From: Diabrotica undecimpunctata
Taxonomy: Eukaryota; Arthropoda; Insecta; Coleoptera; Chrysomelidae
Direction: 5' to 3'
NCBI RefSeq assembly: GCF_040954645.1
Contig: NC_092809.1
Location: 130,623,914 to 130,687,913, forward strand
DNA: 64,000 bases
A model generated the notes under the pieces. It was given only the letters and a program-made list of their open reading frames with translations. It was not told the origin of the DNA and did no database searches. Within the stretch, counting starts at the first letter, position 1; every line of letters starts with the position of its first letter. Shown here piece by piece: positions 31,870 through 43,503 of the stretch. A program made the position numbers and the translations under genes.

Positions 31870-33085
31870 AGTTAAATAGAGTGATTTTCGGTATAAGCAA
31901 TCCCGCAGCTACTGATTGACCAACGGCTTTGGACGGATAAGTTAGTAAGTGGTAGAGAGTTCTCTTGTCCTAGGGTTGGGAAACTGATCCTAAAAGTGCA
32001 TGAACCGAGAAATAGATCAACGGAGTAAGGATGTAGAAGGCAAGGACAAACCTCTTCATTAACACTCTTGTACATCGATTATAGCTAGAGCTTTGAGATT
32101 GGAGATCATATATATCGGAATGCAAGATCCTACAGGGGAGGAATAACACAACAAAAACATGGGGCCCCCAGGTCATTAACAAACGAAACCCCCAAGCAAA
32201 AGGAAAGGACTTGCCCAAAAAATTTAAAAAGTTTATTAAAATATGCAGGCAAAATTTAGAATGCCCAGGGTCTCCACTTGAGGGCTTATATAAGCAACCA
32301 TGGATGCTAGGCTATATGTGCGTATATTAATCCACTTCAGTTCAAAAGTACTTATGTTAATTTCTATTGCACACTTCAACATTGCAAAAACCTTTGCCTG
32401 AAATACAGTAGTATCTTCTCCTAGAGAAATAGAAATGTTTAAATTTCCACTACTACCAAATATTCTTGCATCCGACCCTTCTGCAGTTTTAAACCTACCT
32501 GTGATCAGATATAACCCTGCAGTATAGATCGAGGGTTTCCAATGCCTCAGTTCTCTCGTAGGCAAATGTCCACTTGGAAAGATACCTTCTAGAAAGGCCT
32601 AGATCTTCTACTTCTGGCGCTTATATTAAGCCCTACATTTGAAGTATATTCTGTAACTATATCAGAACATGTTACAATCTTATTCTAGCTGTACCACAAA
32701 ATTTTTCGTTGACTAAGTGGATAAGCTCATCTGCACATCTCAGAAGATGCCTGTCGTTGCTGAGTGTAGCTATCAGCCCATTCATGACCATATTCCATAA
32801 TATAGAAGATAAGACTACCCCTGCGAACAGGCTTTGGTTATTAGTGCTGACACCGGTTTTCTTAGGACCGCTGCTTATATCACATGACTCGTCAGCATGC
32901 AGTTTATTCGTCTATACAGTGTGTGAATATCGCTTACTGTGCATTTTCAACCAATACACAATTTCTAATATGTCTATCTAGCAGTTCTTATAGAGACTTC
33001 AGTACAAATGTCATCAGACTTTTCGGCCTCAGGGACTTGGTTTGCAAACTTAATCTCATCGGTCAAAATATTAAAAAATATATTT
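31870..33085 (-). pseudogene. R1-like LINE ORF2 relic (RT and RNase H)
   Basis: Heavily decayed. Reading downward from 33085: a finger-region remnant with ELLDRHIRNCVLVENAQ (about 33000-32940), then VVLSSILWNMVMNGLIATLS (about 32820-32760) and a degraded active site CADELIHLV (about 32735) where YADD is expected. An IVTEYTSNVGLNIS segment and an RNase H start (about 32520-32390: KTAEGSDARIFGS, GEDTTVFQAKVFAML) follow. The tail to about 31870 is obscure. The W-N-M-V block and RNase H point to the R1/Loa/I group. No frame is usable. Confidence 0.6.
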
Positions 33086-33089
33086 TATA

Positions 33090-33880
33090 AAAATCGAAAG
33101 ATAGATTACCAGGACATTCAGACGAATTACTGTAATCGCAGCCATGAAGTAAATGTACAGGTAGGTTAAAATGTAAATGGAAGAAGGGAGTTAATGAAGA
33201 CACAAATAGCAGTTATCGATGGACAGAACTATGAGAAAACATGGGAAGTAAAAAAATTAAAGTTACCTAAATAGAACCGAGTAGAAATCACAAATAAATA
33301 AATTGCAGCTTTTATTTGACATTATACATATATACAAACAATTAAGAATTGAAACTGTTCAAGTAACATGATGATATAGTTGGTTATATTAGACAGGATA
33401 TTACATATATAACAGAGCCAAGTCGAGCAATAAAATAGAAATAAGAAATCAATTTATTCATAATAAGTTTAGCATATGGCTGATATAATGCCGATATAAT
33501 TAATATGCAAATAGTTCCTTTGACAAAATTACGTGAACGTGAAAGTGACATGTTTATACCTATTTACACGTCTTAAAATACCTCGAAAGGTGTTCAAACA
33601 AAAATAATATTGTATTGATCTTTAGATACGAATTTTGCAGTTTATTTGCAGTATTACATACGTTTTGCAGTTGTTTAGTAACATTTTATGGCTAAATGGA
33701 GAAACCTAGCCTGTGGTTAAATATCAGCGAAAAATATTTTTTAATTGATAGCGATGGATGATAAAAACATTGATATACGAATATGAATTCAGTGAATACA
33801 GTCAAAATTTTGTTTTTCTTTGATATTCATTATCTACCCAAGTCACGGTAATCTTATAGAATTTGTTTTTGATTTATCAT
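33090..33880. other. No gene recognised
   Basis: AT-rich non-coding DNA without visible repeats. Confidence 0.45.
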
Positions 33881-33884
33881 AGCC

Positions 33885-34330
33885 AATGGTACTACGTAAT
33901 ACCGCCCTATAGTAGAGTCTCTATCTTCCCAAGTCTATTTCACCATTCAGCCCTATCGATTGCCGCCCTTTGCCAGTTTACGGCACCTATTTTTGCATCT
34001 TCGTGTACACCATTCTTTTATCTAAGTTTAGGATTCGTCTAGGAAGGTTGTTCTCCTGTGATCTTGCTAGATGTTCTACCCATCTTAGTCTTACTATTTT
34101 TATGACATAAATCACGTCTTTATTACCAGATATTTGTGGTATATTTCATAGTTATACCTCCTCCTACAAATACCGTTTTCACAGATGCCATCAAATATTC
34201 CTCTCAGGATTCTTCGTTCAAATATGAGCAAGAGGTTTTGGTCTGTTTTGGAAATGGTCCATGTTTTCGATCATATGTCAATACTGGCAGTATAAGGGTT
34301 TTGTTTATTTTCATTTTTGTTTCCTGGATT
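33885..34330 (-). pseudogene. LINE ORF2 C-terminal tail, decayed
   Basis: Minus-strand frames give KMKINKTLILPVLTYD (about 34315-34265) and DGICENGICRRRYNYEIYH (about 34190-34130). A degraded basic/Trp-rich tail follows to about 33890. This matches the YGSETW...ENGIWRRRYN region of RTE-like LINEs in order and spacing. Confidence 0.6.
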
Positions 34331-34439
34331 AAGTTTCATTGGAATTTTCCTTTCTTTTTTTCCTTTTAGACACAAGAACAATCGCTGCTTTTTGTTTTAT
34401 TATTATTCTCCAAACAAAGTTTTTTTCGGAATATTGTAC

Positions 34440-36065
34440 CATGATATGGATATGGAGATCGAGTTACAACTAGAATGGGGAGTAGAAGATACTTGGCAAA
34501 AAATCAGGAAATGCATCAACCAAGCAGCAGAAGAAGCAATTGGAAAGCGGAAAATTAACACGAGGGCGATAAACCACACCAAACCATGGTTTTGTCAAGA
34601 GATAAAAGAACTCTCTGAATTAAAACGCAAATGCTACCTGAGATATAAAAGCACACAATCGAAAGAAGCTCTCGCAGAATATGTCCAAGTAAGAAACGAA
34701 GTAAACGCAAGAATAAAATCAATCAAAAGAGAACATTGGGCTAAATTCACCAGCGACATGGACTACGACCTATATGGTGCCTAAAAGAAAGTATGGAAAA
34801 TGCTTCGGAACAGAAAAAAACCAGTTAACGAGTTCGTCCAGACCAAAAGAGCACCTATAGAGACATGGCAACAGCATTTTAAGGAGCTTTATGATGCTAA
34901 AGAAACGCTGAATATAAACGAATACGAAGCAGATATAAGTGCTACAATCAATGACGAAGAGGTAGAAGCAAAGATCAGGAAGCTAAAAAACAGAAAATCA
35001 CCTGAAACAGATGGTATACCCAATGAACTCTTAAAATATGGAGGCCCTGAACTTGCAAGTAAACTGTCACAACTATTTAACAAAATCTTAAACGACACAG
35101 AAACAGCAGAGGAATGGCATAAGAGCATCACAATCCCCATATTTAAAAAAAGACAAAAAACTTGCCTGCAAAACTACAGAGGAATAACCCCCTTAAATAC
35201 AACGATGAAACTTTTCACAAGTATTCTTAAGGACAAATTGGAAAGGCAAATCACTAATGCTGAAGAACAACAAGGTTTTACAAGAGGGCGATCTATAACA
35301 GATGCACTATTCATATTAAAAGAAAAAGCTATAGTTCGGCATGCCAGCGTATATTTGCTTCATTGATCTGACGAAGGCGTTTGACAGTGTTCGCCTGGGA
35401 GACATTCTAAATATATTAATAGAAAATAAAACACCGATCAACATAACAAATATAGTCCATAACCTAAATAACAACAATGTAACCAAAGTTAGAGCAGGAG
35501 ACCAATTCACTGAAAATATTCCAACACCGGAAGGAATTAGACAAGGCGACAGTTTAAGCCCCTTCTTGTTTAACCTACTCATGGGCAAAATTATAAACAA
35601 AGTAACATCTCTCAATCTCGGATACAGAATGGACAACAAAAGAATTGGTATGGTGTGTTACGCAGATGATGCAGCAATTATTGCCGAATCAGAAGATGAT
35701 CTTCAGAGACAGCTCTTTCAGTTCTTTCAAATAAGCCGCCAACTAAATATGACCATTTCTACCAACAAAACTAAATGTATGACAATAGCAAAAGATCCGC
35801 TCAGATGTAAGTTAGTGGTTGAGAACATTCCCATAGAACAGGTGATGCAATTCAGATATCTGGGCATAGATATATCAAGCAGACACGGCCCAGTAACGGA
35901 TCTAAGGAGTCAGATCAACAAAGCATGCGCATTGTCGGGATATCTGCCATAGATAGTCTGGTCAAATCCGTATATGCGCACAGATAGTAAAATTAGAATT
36001 TACAAGACTTGCATACGACCGATCATGACATATAGTATAGAAGTGCGTGAAGATACCAACAAAAC
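34440..36065 (+). pseudogene. LINE ORF2, moderately preserved RT
   Basis: Contains an endonuclease-RT linker (TKPWFCQEIKELSELKRKCY), RT motifs ESPETDGIPNELLKYGG-like (about 35000-35045), SITIPIFKKRQK (about 35125-35160), QNYRGITPLN, EQQGFTRGRSITDA (about 35265-35310), FIDLTKAFDSV (about 35353-35385), EGIRQGDSLSPFLFN (about 35530-35572) and an intact CYADDAAI (about 35656-35680). FRYLGIDIS lies near 35850. Defects are a TAA at 34782 where the frame expects a sense codon, a frameshift near 35335 and a stop at 35950 followed by loss of the tail. No RNase H is visible. It is better preserved than most LINE relics here. Confidence 0.8.
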
Positions 36066-36505
36066 GAAACAGATGCTTCAGCATTTAATTTGCTTTGTAC
36101 CGTTTGCCTGAAGATGCTTTGCAAAGTGTAGAAAGTGAAACTGGTCGTTTTGGTAGTAAAATTAAATTTATTATGAATAAGTTTTATTTTATTTCTTTTA
36201 CCTATTTGAAATGGACTCACACAAACAACACATTCATGATTTATGTAATAAAAGTTTATTTAAGCTGTTAAAACTGTGAGATAGGAACTTTTGTGTTGTA
36301 GGTTTCCAGCTATAAATCTGTCAAAATATGCCCGAACTAAGCGAATGGACCTTATGCCGAGATGACGCATTTATGTTAGGAACATTACTGAAGCAGTATC
36401 TTCAATTACAGTGGGGCATCTGTAAATTACTCTAAGAATACATAAAAATATTCTCTTTAAATAAAATGGATAAAAATATGTATTTCAAATGCATATAGAG
36501 AGCTT
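36066..36505. other. No gene recognised
   Basis: AT-rich sequence between the LINE relic and the left arm of a long inverted repeat. Nothing else seen. Confidence 0.45.
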
Positions 36506-37319
36506 AGACCAAAAAAATAGTACAAGAGTGGAGCCCATTGTAAAAGGAAGACAATATAACAAAAATTAAAGGATAAATAATTTACGAGCGATCGGAACAC
36601 GATTTATCACGATTTCTAGCAAAACTGCAACAGCAATGGAAAAAAGTTAAAGGGCAAAGTTATAGGTAATGAAAAGATCTACAACTTTTGTATTTACATT
36701 TAAATGTTTGGTTTTTTATTTTTAGTTTTTATTAAATATAAAATTTAATTAAATTTTTTTTTTTCAGAAAATTTGGTGAAAACTTACCTTTTTATGTCCC
36801 GAATACACTGTGATTTTTTTGTATTAAAATATTTATTTTTTCCTTTTATTTTGATTAAATACCGAAAAAGTACTCTAATTTTGGTCACGTCAAAATATTT
36901 ACTTTTTTAATTGAGTAGTATTTGTGCTTTTTGTTCTTTGATATCTCTACATTCTGACGCTGTAAAAAAATATACATTACAATGGCGAATTGTCTCAGAA
37001 AATGCAAACAAAACCAAAAACTTAAACTTTTTTTAATCATGTGTAAAATTTTGAGCTATTTATTAACATTTACAGTTTAATTACTTGAAAAAAAAATAAG
37101 ATTCCATGTTAAATTGATATATAAAAAAATTTCAAATTCATGAAACAAAGATTGCAAAAAACATGCCAAAATAGTTGATTTTCTAAATATTAAAAATGGG
37201 ATTTAAAGGGGATTTTATCTAAAAAATATGACTGCTGTATTTTTTTCAACAAAGAAGTTTATTAATTAATTCTTATTACCTTTATCTCACAGAATATTTC
37301 ACAATATATAAAGTAATAA

Positions 37320-38505
37320 GATAATGAATGGAACAGCTTGGGGAAGAAGCAGGTTTAGGAAAAACTTTGGCACCAACGACCACCTCCACGGCATAAAAGG
37401 GATTATAGAAAACTCTATCGAGTACAACCGATCATTGGTCCTGGCTTTCCTAAACTTTCGCAAAGCATTCGATACGATAGAAATTAACGGTGTAATGAGA
37501 GCGTTGAAGGAAAGTCGCATAGATTATCGGTAATCTAAACTAATCGCGAATATATACATTAATACAACCATGGCCGTAAGACTACACACAGATACAAACT
37601 GTACAAAAATCCAGAGAGAAATCAGATAAGGAGACACGTTATCTCACAAATCAAATTCTTTACGGCTGTTCTGGAACATGCTTTAAAAAATTGGAGTGGG
37701 AAGCCAAAGGAATCAATGTCGACGGCGAAATGCTCTTCCACCTTGTATTTGTGAACGACATTGTTCTGATAATGAATAACTTAAAAGAGCTTGGAACTAT
37801 GCTTACTGAGTTAGATGCCACTTGTAATGAAGTTGGTTTGAAAATAAATTTTGAAAAGACACAATATATAACAAATCTGGTACCAAGCGAAAATCAAAAG
37901 TCGACTAGAACGAAATAGGATTAGTTCATAAAGATAAACACTTTGGTCATGAAATCCAAATTGCCAGGGACAAACAAACTGCTGAACTGTAAAGAAGAAT
38001 CACTTTAGCATGGGCCGCAAATGGAGCTCTATCAGACATCTTCAAGAGCAACATGCCAAATCATTTAAAAAAGAAGACGTTCAACCAATTTGTTGGTCAA
38101 GGCTTGCGGCGCCGAAACACTTTCCTCTAACCCAGGCAACAGCAACCAAACTCAGAGTAGCTTCAAGAATGGAATACTTGCTACTTGGACTGCCTCTTAT
38201 AGATAGGGTTAGAAACGAAGAAATAAAAAAAAGAAGAGGTGTCATAAATGTCATAGAGCGCATAGCATGGCTGAAGTGTAACTGGGCGGGCCATGTGGCC
38301 AGAATAAATGACGGGCAGTGGACCCAAAAAATTATAGTGCTGAGACCACGAACAGATAGAAGAAGCAGAGGTAGATCACCCACACGATGGTCAGACGACG
38401 TCAAAAGAATCGCTGGGAAGCGATTGCAGGAAGCTCAAGACCGACAAAACTGGAAAAAATTAGGGGAAACCTATTTTCAACTTTGGACGCAGAAGTTTGA
38501 ATGAT
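37320..38505 (+). pseudogene. RTE-like LINE ORF2, broken
   Basis: Collinear blocks: NDHLHGIKGIIENSIEYNRS and LAFLNFRKAFDTIEINGVMRAL (37378-37510), IYINTTMAVRLHTDTN, then QREIR-GDTLS (about 37610-37640) and the active-site region VFVNDIVLIMNN (about 37745-37780, with ND for DD). GLKINFEKTQYI, LAWAANGALSDIFKSN (about 38008-38055), the tail CNWAGHVARINDGQW and RRSRGRSPTRWSDDVKRIAG (about 38275-38415) follow. Frameshifts and stops separate the first half. The last 164-codon frame (38010-38504) is open to the natural C-terminus. A TGATGAAAATAATG tail follows. Confidence 0.8.
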
Positions 38506-39374
38506 GAAAATAATGAATAAAATTCTTAGTATTTTCCCTTGCTGAGCGACCTCTTTTTCTTCCAGTTCTTTCCTTTTAAAAAGTATGTATATAAGCAGTA
38601 TGATAATATGCTTTTAATGTGTTTTGGTTTTGTGTATGCTGTGCCTACATACTATTTTTTTTATCGTTATTTTAAACAAGGCGAATTGTTTCTTTTGAAA
38701 TATTACCGAAAAATCCACCGCAAAGAAAGCAATGAGAAAGTAAATTAAATGTAAGACCGTCTTTATTTATTTCTTGTTTTTAGTTTGATTTTCTCTGATT
38801 TTTTTCTCTATCGTGAACTACGGAATGTAGCTATGTAGCTTGACTTTGATAGGTTCGATGAATAAAAGCTCATATTAAAGTCTTAAATTTTTTATATTTA
38901 TCGTAGACTCTTTTCTGCTAGACCTCACTAAACTATTCAAAGCTGTTTTTTTTTTATTTCATACACTTGCTTATCATCTGTCTTATTGCAAATTGTACAC
39001 ACAGATTCATCGATAATGATAGGCTGAAAAGACAAAGTCAGATTAATAATGCCTTTAAAGTTTTATCATGAATATAACTAAATTTGTTGAATCATGAATA
39101 AAACGAAGTTATTCTTTTTTAATAATATATCAAAATATCATTCGATTTTGATTTTGAGGTTATGTTAGGTTAAACATACTATTTAAGAAATAAATGTTCA
39201 CTGCTGTTTATCTCGAATGCTGACTAACAGTTTTTGCAGTTGCAAATAATCAACAGATAGTAAGGCACAGACACCAACCCTAACACCTTCCCCACTTCTC
39301 TATGAAATATTTTTTGATGGGCTAAATTTGAAATAAAATAAAAAAGATCATCAAAAGTCTAGGAAAAAAAATGC
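38506..39374. other. No gene recognised
   Basis: AT-rich interior of the inverted-repeat pair. The short open frame 38539-38748 has no recognisable motif. Confidence 0.45.
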
Positions 39375-39569
39375 AAATACATAAATTGTAGATCTTTTTA
39401 TTACCTACAACTATTATATTTAACTTTTTTCCATTGGACTTCTAGTTTTGCCGTAAATAACGATAAATCATTTTTTACCCTTGTAAACCCCCTTCTACTT
39501 CTCAATCTTAAATCGCCCGTTAATTATTTATCCTTTGATTTTTGTTATATTTTCTTCCTTTTACAATAG

Positions 39570-39835
39570 TGTAGCGTTTTTAAATAAAACGAGCGGTTCG
39601 AATTTATATAAATATATTTGTTTAGAAGTTTACAGTTCGATAGTATCTTAACAACTAACTCAAGTCATAACATCCTTACATATATATACCAAAGTTACTA
39701 TGTTCTAGAACATTCCCACCTCTAATTCGCCTACGTGGCAGGTTGTTCTCTCTCGCACTCGATATCGCTGGAAAATTCTAGTCGCTTGCGAGATGCAGCC
39801 ATTACACGGGCCACGCCGAATGCATGTTCGTAACA
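39570..39835 (-). mobile_element. Solo LTR (Ty3/gypsy-like)
   Basis: On the minus strand it runs TGTTACGAACATGC...ACGCTACA, 266 bp, with TG/CA ends, a TATATATA promoter-like word near 39680 and an AAATAAA-like signal near its end. ATAG stands on both sides (39566-39569, 39836-39839), a 4-bp target duplication. The disrupted inverted-repeat arm continues on both sides, confirming the boundaries. No internal coding region remains, as expected after LTR-LTR recombination. Confidence 0.75.
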
Positions 39836-40013
39836 ATAGGTTCCATCCTGCTACTATTTTTTTCCTTGTTTATCATCACTCTGTTTTTCAAAGACTTGGA
39901 CTCTGGTCTAATAGACCTATAGAAATGTTTGTTAGGCATACCTATATGGACTCTCACCACTATGACTACAATTACAGTTACTGTATAACATATAATAAAT
40001 GTCTGCTTATGTA

Positions 40014-40258
40014 TATTATTGACGGGGCATGTTGCCAGATTAAAAGATGGAAGGTGGACGAAGAAAATTCTGGAAGGGAGACGTAGACACAATGCTTATC
40101 GTAATCGAGGACGTCCTCCAACAAGATGGTCAGATGACATCAAACGCATTCAGCACAACTGGATTCAGGTTGCTCAAGATATAATGCATTGGAATTATTT
40201 ACGGGAGGCCTATGTCCAGCAGTGGACTCAAAATGGCTGATGATGATATGTATATTAT
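40014..40258 (+). pseudogene. RTE-like LINE 3' end
   Basis: The frame TGHVARLKDGRWTKKILEG, NRGRPPTRWSDDIKRI, ends at a natural TGA (40238-40240) followed by TGATGATGATATG, the 3' microsatellite tail. It belongs to the same tail family as 38270-38505. It is severely 5'-truncated. Confidence 0.8.
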
Positions 40259-40259
40259 T

Positions 40260-40935
40260 ATATACATAATTATATAACTATATTATATGTTAATATGCTA
40301 ACCGTGCTGCACTGATATTTTGGCCACCAGATCGGAAGTCGTTTACAAAACACAAGTTTATTTTAAACGTTAGATGTTTTCTGAATAATTTCCAAAGTGC
40401 TCGTCAAATATTATTAATCGTTAGAAAGTGTTAGTTACCAAAATTAATTTCCAACATAAATGACACACAATTTTTTATTTTGAGATAAAACATCTGTTTT
40501 GTGTCAACGATCTAGTAGCTCCTTTGAAATTGACAAATTTCCTAGTAACACATGGATACATTATTTACTAACTATATATTCTATTGCGAAACATACGATT
40601 TTCATTTTTACACATCATTCAAAAACCTCAGTAACATTCCGTTTCACTTAAATGACTAGGTGTAGGTCATTATTTTCGAATAACGTTTAATATCAATTAA
40701 CATAACTTGAATTTATATTATCATGAAAAAATTATATGTAGTGTTGTAGTTACTTATTATCACATAACTCAACAATTATTATTATAAATAAAAGACCTTA
40801 ATTCAAAGAAAAAACGTAGAACAAAGGATTCACCAGGAAGGAGGTAAACCCAAAGATTACGATAAGCATACCAAATTTCTCTACAAGCAAAAAAATTATC
40901 TCTACTGCTTTCTTGAGTACTAAAACAAAATTAAA
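40260..40935. other. No gene recognised
   Basis: AT-rich. The TA at 40936-40937 is the target duplication of the next element. Confidence 0.45.
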
Positions 40936-41882
40936 TACACTGCGCTCCAAAATTAACGCATAATTTTAAAAACCCTGGTAAATCAAATAATTTTAATGTT
41001 TCGATTTTTGTGGTAATATATTATTGTTATTATTGTATATTGTAAAATTTATCGAAAGAACGGTAAAAAACGCTGATGTTTTTACCATTTTTTGCAAAAA
41101 AATTAAAAACATGCTAATTGTGCTTCATTTTATTTCGAATTTAGTTGGGTTGGATTACGTTGTGCTGAAAGTTTAAAGGGGTTTTTCAAGTTTATTAAGT
41201 GTTTTTTCTTTGAAATGAACCGCCAGCAGCAAGAAAATCGAAATTTGTCAGGAAGAGACTGTTTTACGTTACTGTTCGCGAAGAAGGATACACTCAAGTA
41301 GAACTCGCTGAACGGTTTCACGTCACACAGTCTACCATTTCAAGAGTGTTAACACGTTTTTCTGTTAGAGATAGTTCAAACACTCCTGACCATGGAGCTG
41401 CGCGAAGGCGGAGTCAAATTCACGTAAAGGCAGAAAGGTTCTATTGTAAGTGGAATTATACAGTGCATAGTACAATGTGTTTCGCATGGAAGTGGGGACT
41501 AAACCAAATTTCGTCTACTGCGCCGTGGTCAGGAGTGCTTGCACTATCTCTACTGGAAGTAACTCGAGAAGACCCGGTCAAGGCCGTAGAAGGGTAACAA
41601 CTCCTAATCAAGACCGGTTTTTGACACTTCGGACACTGCCACAAAGGTTTGTTACCAGTACTTCTCTACAAAATGAATTATGAAGTTAAATGTGTCGATA
41701 GCAATTAAAGTAAATTGTATACTCACGCTTAATCAAGCCATTAAGAGCGATGCTGGGAATATTTATATTCCACTAAGCATCAACAATTTACCCATGTAAA
41801 TTACTATCTTTCTTGTACTCATTGCGTCGAGTAAGGACGATAAATATGCGAAAATGGTTGCGTTTCGATTTAATTTGAGCTT

Positions 41883-41940
41883 CTGACCACTCCCTGACAC
41901 GTGTTTCTGGGTCTTCCCGTCATCAGAGAGAGCTTGTAAG
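41883..41940 (-). ncRNA. Hammerhead ribozyme, unit 1
   Basis: The minus strand carries CTGATGA, GAAA and the cleavage triplet GTC as in unit 4, in the same spacing. The distal helix I has one change (TCAG instead of TAAG), giving a mismatch there, so this is the least regular copy. Confidence 0.75.
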
Positions 41941-42237
41941 AAAACTCAAACTAAACCAAAACGCACCGGCTACTCGGCAATTATAGACAAAATAATTACC
42001 AGAGTATGCTACTAGAGACATCTAGTGATGAAAGATGAAGTTAAATGTGTCGATAGCAATTAAAGTAAATTGTATACTCACGCTTAATCAAGCCATTAAG
42101 AGCGATGCTGGGAATATTTATATTCCACTAAGCATCAACAATTTACCCATGTAAATTACTATCTTTCTTGTACTCATTGCGTCGAGTAAGGACGATAAAT
42201 ATGCGAAAATGGTTGCGTTTCGATTTAATTTGAGCTT

Positions 42238-42295
42238 CTTACCACTCCCTGACACGTGTTTCTGGGTCTTCCCGTCATCAGAGAGAGCTTGTAAG
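42238..42295 (-). ncRNA. Hammerhead ribozyme, unit 2
   Basis: The minus-strand copy has the same 58-nt sequence as the plus-strand units at 42736, 43091 and 43446. Its self-cleavage would fall after the C of GTGTC. Confidence 0.8.
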
Positions 42296-42735
42296 AAAAC
42301 TCAAACTAAACCAAAACGCACCGGCTACTCGGCAATTATAGACAAAATAATTACCAGAGTATGCTACTAGAGACATCTAGTGATGTCTCTAGTAGCCCCA
42401 GAAAGAGAACCCAGAAACACGTGTCAGGGAGTGGTAAGAAGCTCAAATTAAATCGAAACGCAACCATTTTCGCATATTTATCGTCCTTACTCGACGCAAT
42501 GAGTACAAGAAAGATAGTAATTTACATGGGTAAATTGTTGATGCTTAGTGGAATATAAATATTCCCAGCATCGCTCTTAATGGCTTGATTAAGCGTGAGT
42601 ATACAATTTACTTTAATTGCTATCGACACATTTAACTTCATCTTTCATCACTAGATGTCTCTAGTAGCATACTCTGGTAATTATTTTGTCTATAATTGCC
42701 GAGTAGCCGGTGCGTTTTGGTTTAGTTTGAGTTTT

Positions 42736-42793
42736 CTTACAAGCTCTCTCTGATGACGGGAAGACCCAGAAACACGTGTCAGGGAGTGGTAAG
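42736..42793 (+). ncRNA. Hammerhead ribozyme, unit 3
   Basis: Plus-strand copy, CTGATGA at 42750-42756, predicted cleavage after C42780. A truncated ribozyme (42408-42438) lacking CTGATGA precedes it by one period. Confidence 0.82.
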
Positions 42794-43090
42794 AAGCTCA
42801 AATTAAATCGAAACGCAACCATTTTCGCATATTTATCGTCCTTACTCGACGCAATGAGTACAAGAAAGATAGTAATTTACATGGGTAAATTGTTGATGCT
42901 TAGTGGAATATAAATATTCCCAGCATCGCTCTTAATGGCTTGATTAAGCGTGAGTATACAATTTACTTTAATTGCTATCGACACATTTAACTTCATCTTT
43001 CATCACTAGATGTCTCTAGTAGCATACTCTGGTAATTATTTTGTCTATAATTGCCGAGTAGCCGGTGCGTTTTGGTTTAGTTTGAGTTTT

Positions 43091-43148
43091 CTTACAAGCT
43101 CTCTCTGATGACGGGAAGACCCAGAAACACGTGTCAGGGAGTGGTAAG
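43091..43148 (+). ncRNA. Hammerhead ribozyme, unit 4 (type I)
   Basis: Helix I: GCTCTCT (43098-43104) pairs with AGGGAGT (43136-43142), including two G-U pairs. After an internal loop (CAA/GG), CTTA pairs with TAAG. Core CTGATGA spans 43105-43111. Helix II is GGG-AAGA-CCC, closed next to the core by an unusual C-A opposition. Conserved GAAA follows. Helix III is the self-complementary ACACGTGT, with no loop of its own, so it pairs best between two RNA copies, as in retroelement hammerheads. Predicted cleavage is after GTC at 43135. All invariant core bases (CUGAUGA, GAAA, A15.1-U16.1, C17) are present. Confidence 0.83.
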
Positions 43149-43445
43149 AAGCTCAAATTAAATCGAAACGCAACCATTTTCGCATATTTATCGTCCTTAC
43201 TCGACGCAATGAGTACAAGAAAGATAGTAATTTACATGGGTAAATTGTTGATGCTTAGTGGAATATAAATATTCCCAGCATCGCTCTTAATGGCTTGATT
43301 AAGCGTGAGTATACAATTTACTTTAATTGCTATCGACACATTTAACTTCATCTTTCATCACTAGATGTCTCTAGTAGCATACTCTGGTAATTATTTTGTC
43401 TATAATTGCCGAGTAGCCGGTGCGTTTTGGTTTAGTTTGAGTTTT

Positions 43446-43503
43446 CTTACAAGCTCTCTCTGATGACGGGAAGACCCAGAAACACGTGTCAGGGAGTGGT
43501 AAG
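43446..43503 (+). ncRNA. Hammerhead ribozyme, unit 5
   Basis: Identical core and helices to unit 4, one 355-bp period downstream (CTGATGA at 43460-43466, cleavage after 43490). The array ends 33 bp after this motif. Confidence 0.82.

Larger units (their letters stand above)
36510..39865. repeat. Wide inverted-repeat pair enclosing LINE sequence
   Basis: The left arm (about 36510-36712) matches the reverse complement of 39375-39569 plus 39836-39862. The right arm is interrupted by a solo LTR. Shared blocks include ATTGTAAAAGGAAG, AAAGGATAAATAATT, CAATGGAAAAAAGTTAAA and AAAAGATCTACAA. Arms are about 200 bp and diverged. The interior carries RTE-like LINE remnants (37320-38505). This may be a decayed DNA transposon into which a LINE inserted, or two oppositely oriented copies of one repeat. 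Confidence 0.55.

Noticed and set aside
39793..40086. 97-codon open frames on both strands around 39.8-40.1 kb
   Set aside because: They span the solo LTR edge and a LINE 3' end in the wrong frames.
42361..42558. 65-codon open frame in the ribozyme array
   Set aside because: It crosses the turnaround palindrome and repeats imperfectly in other units. No codon bias or motif, so a chance frame.
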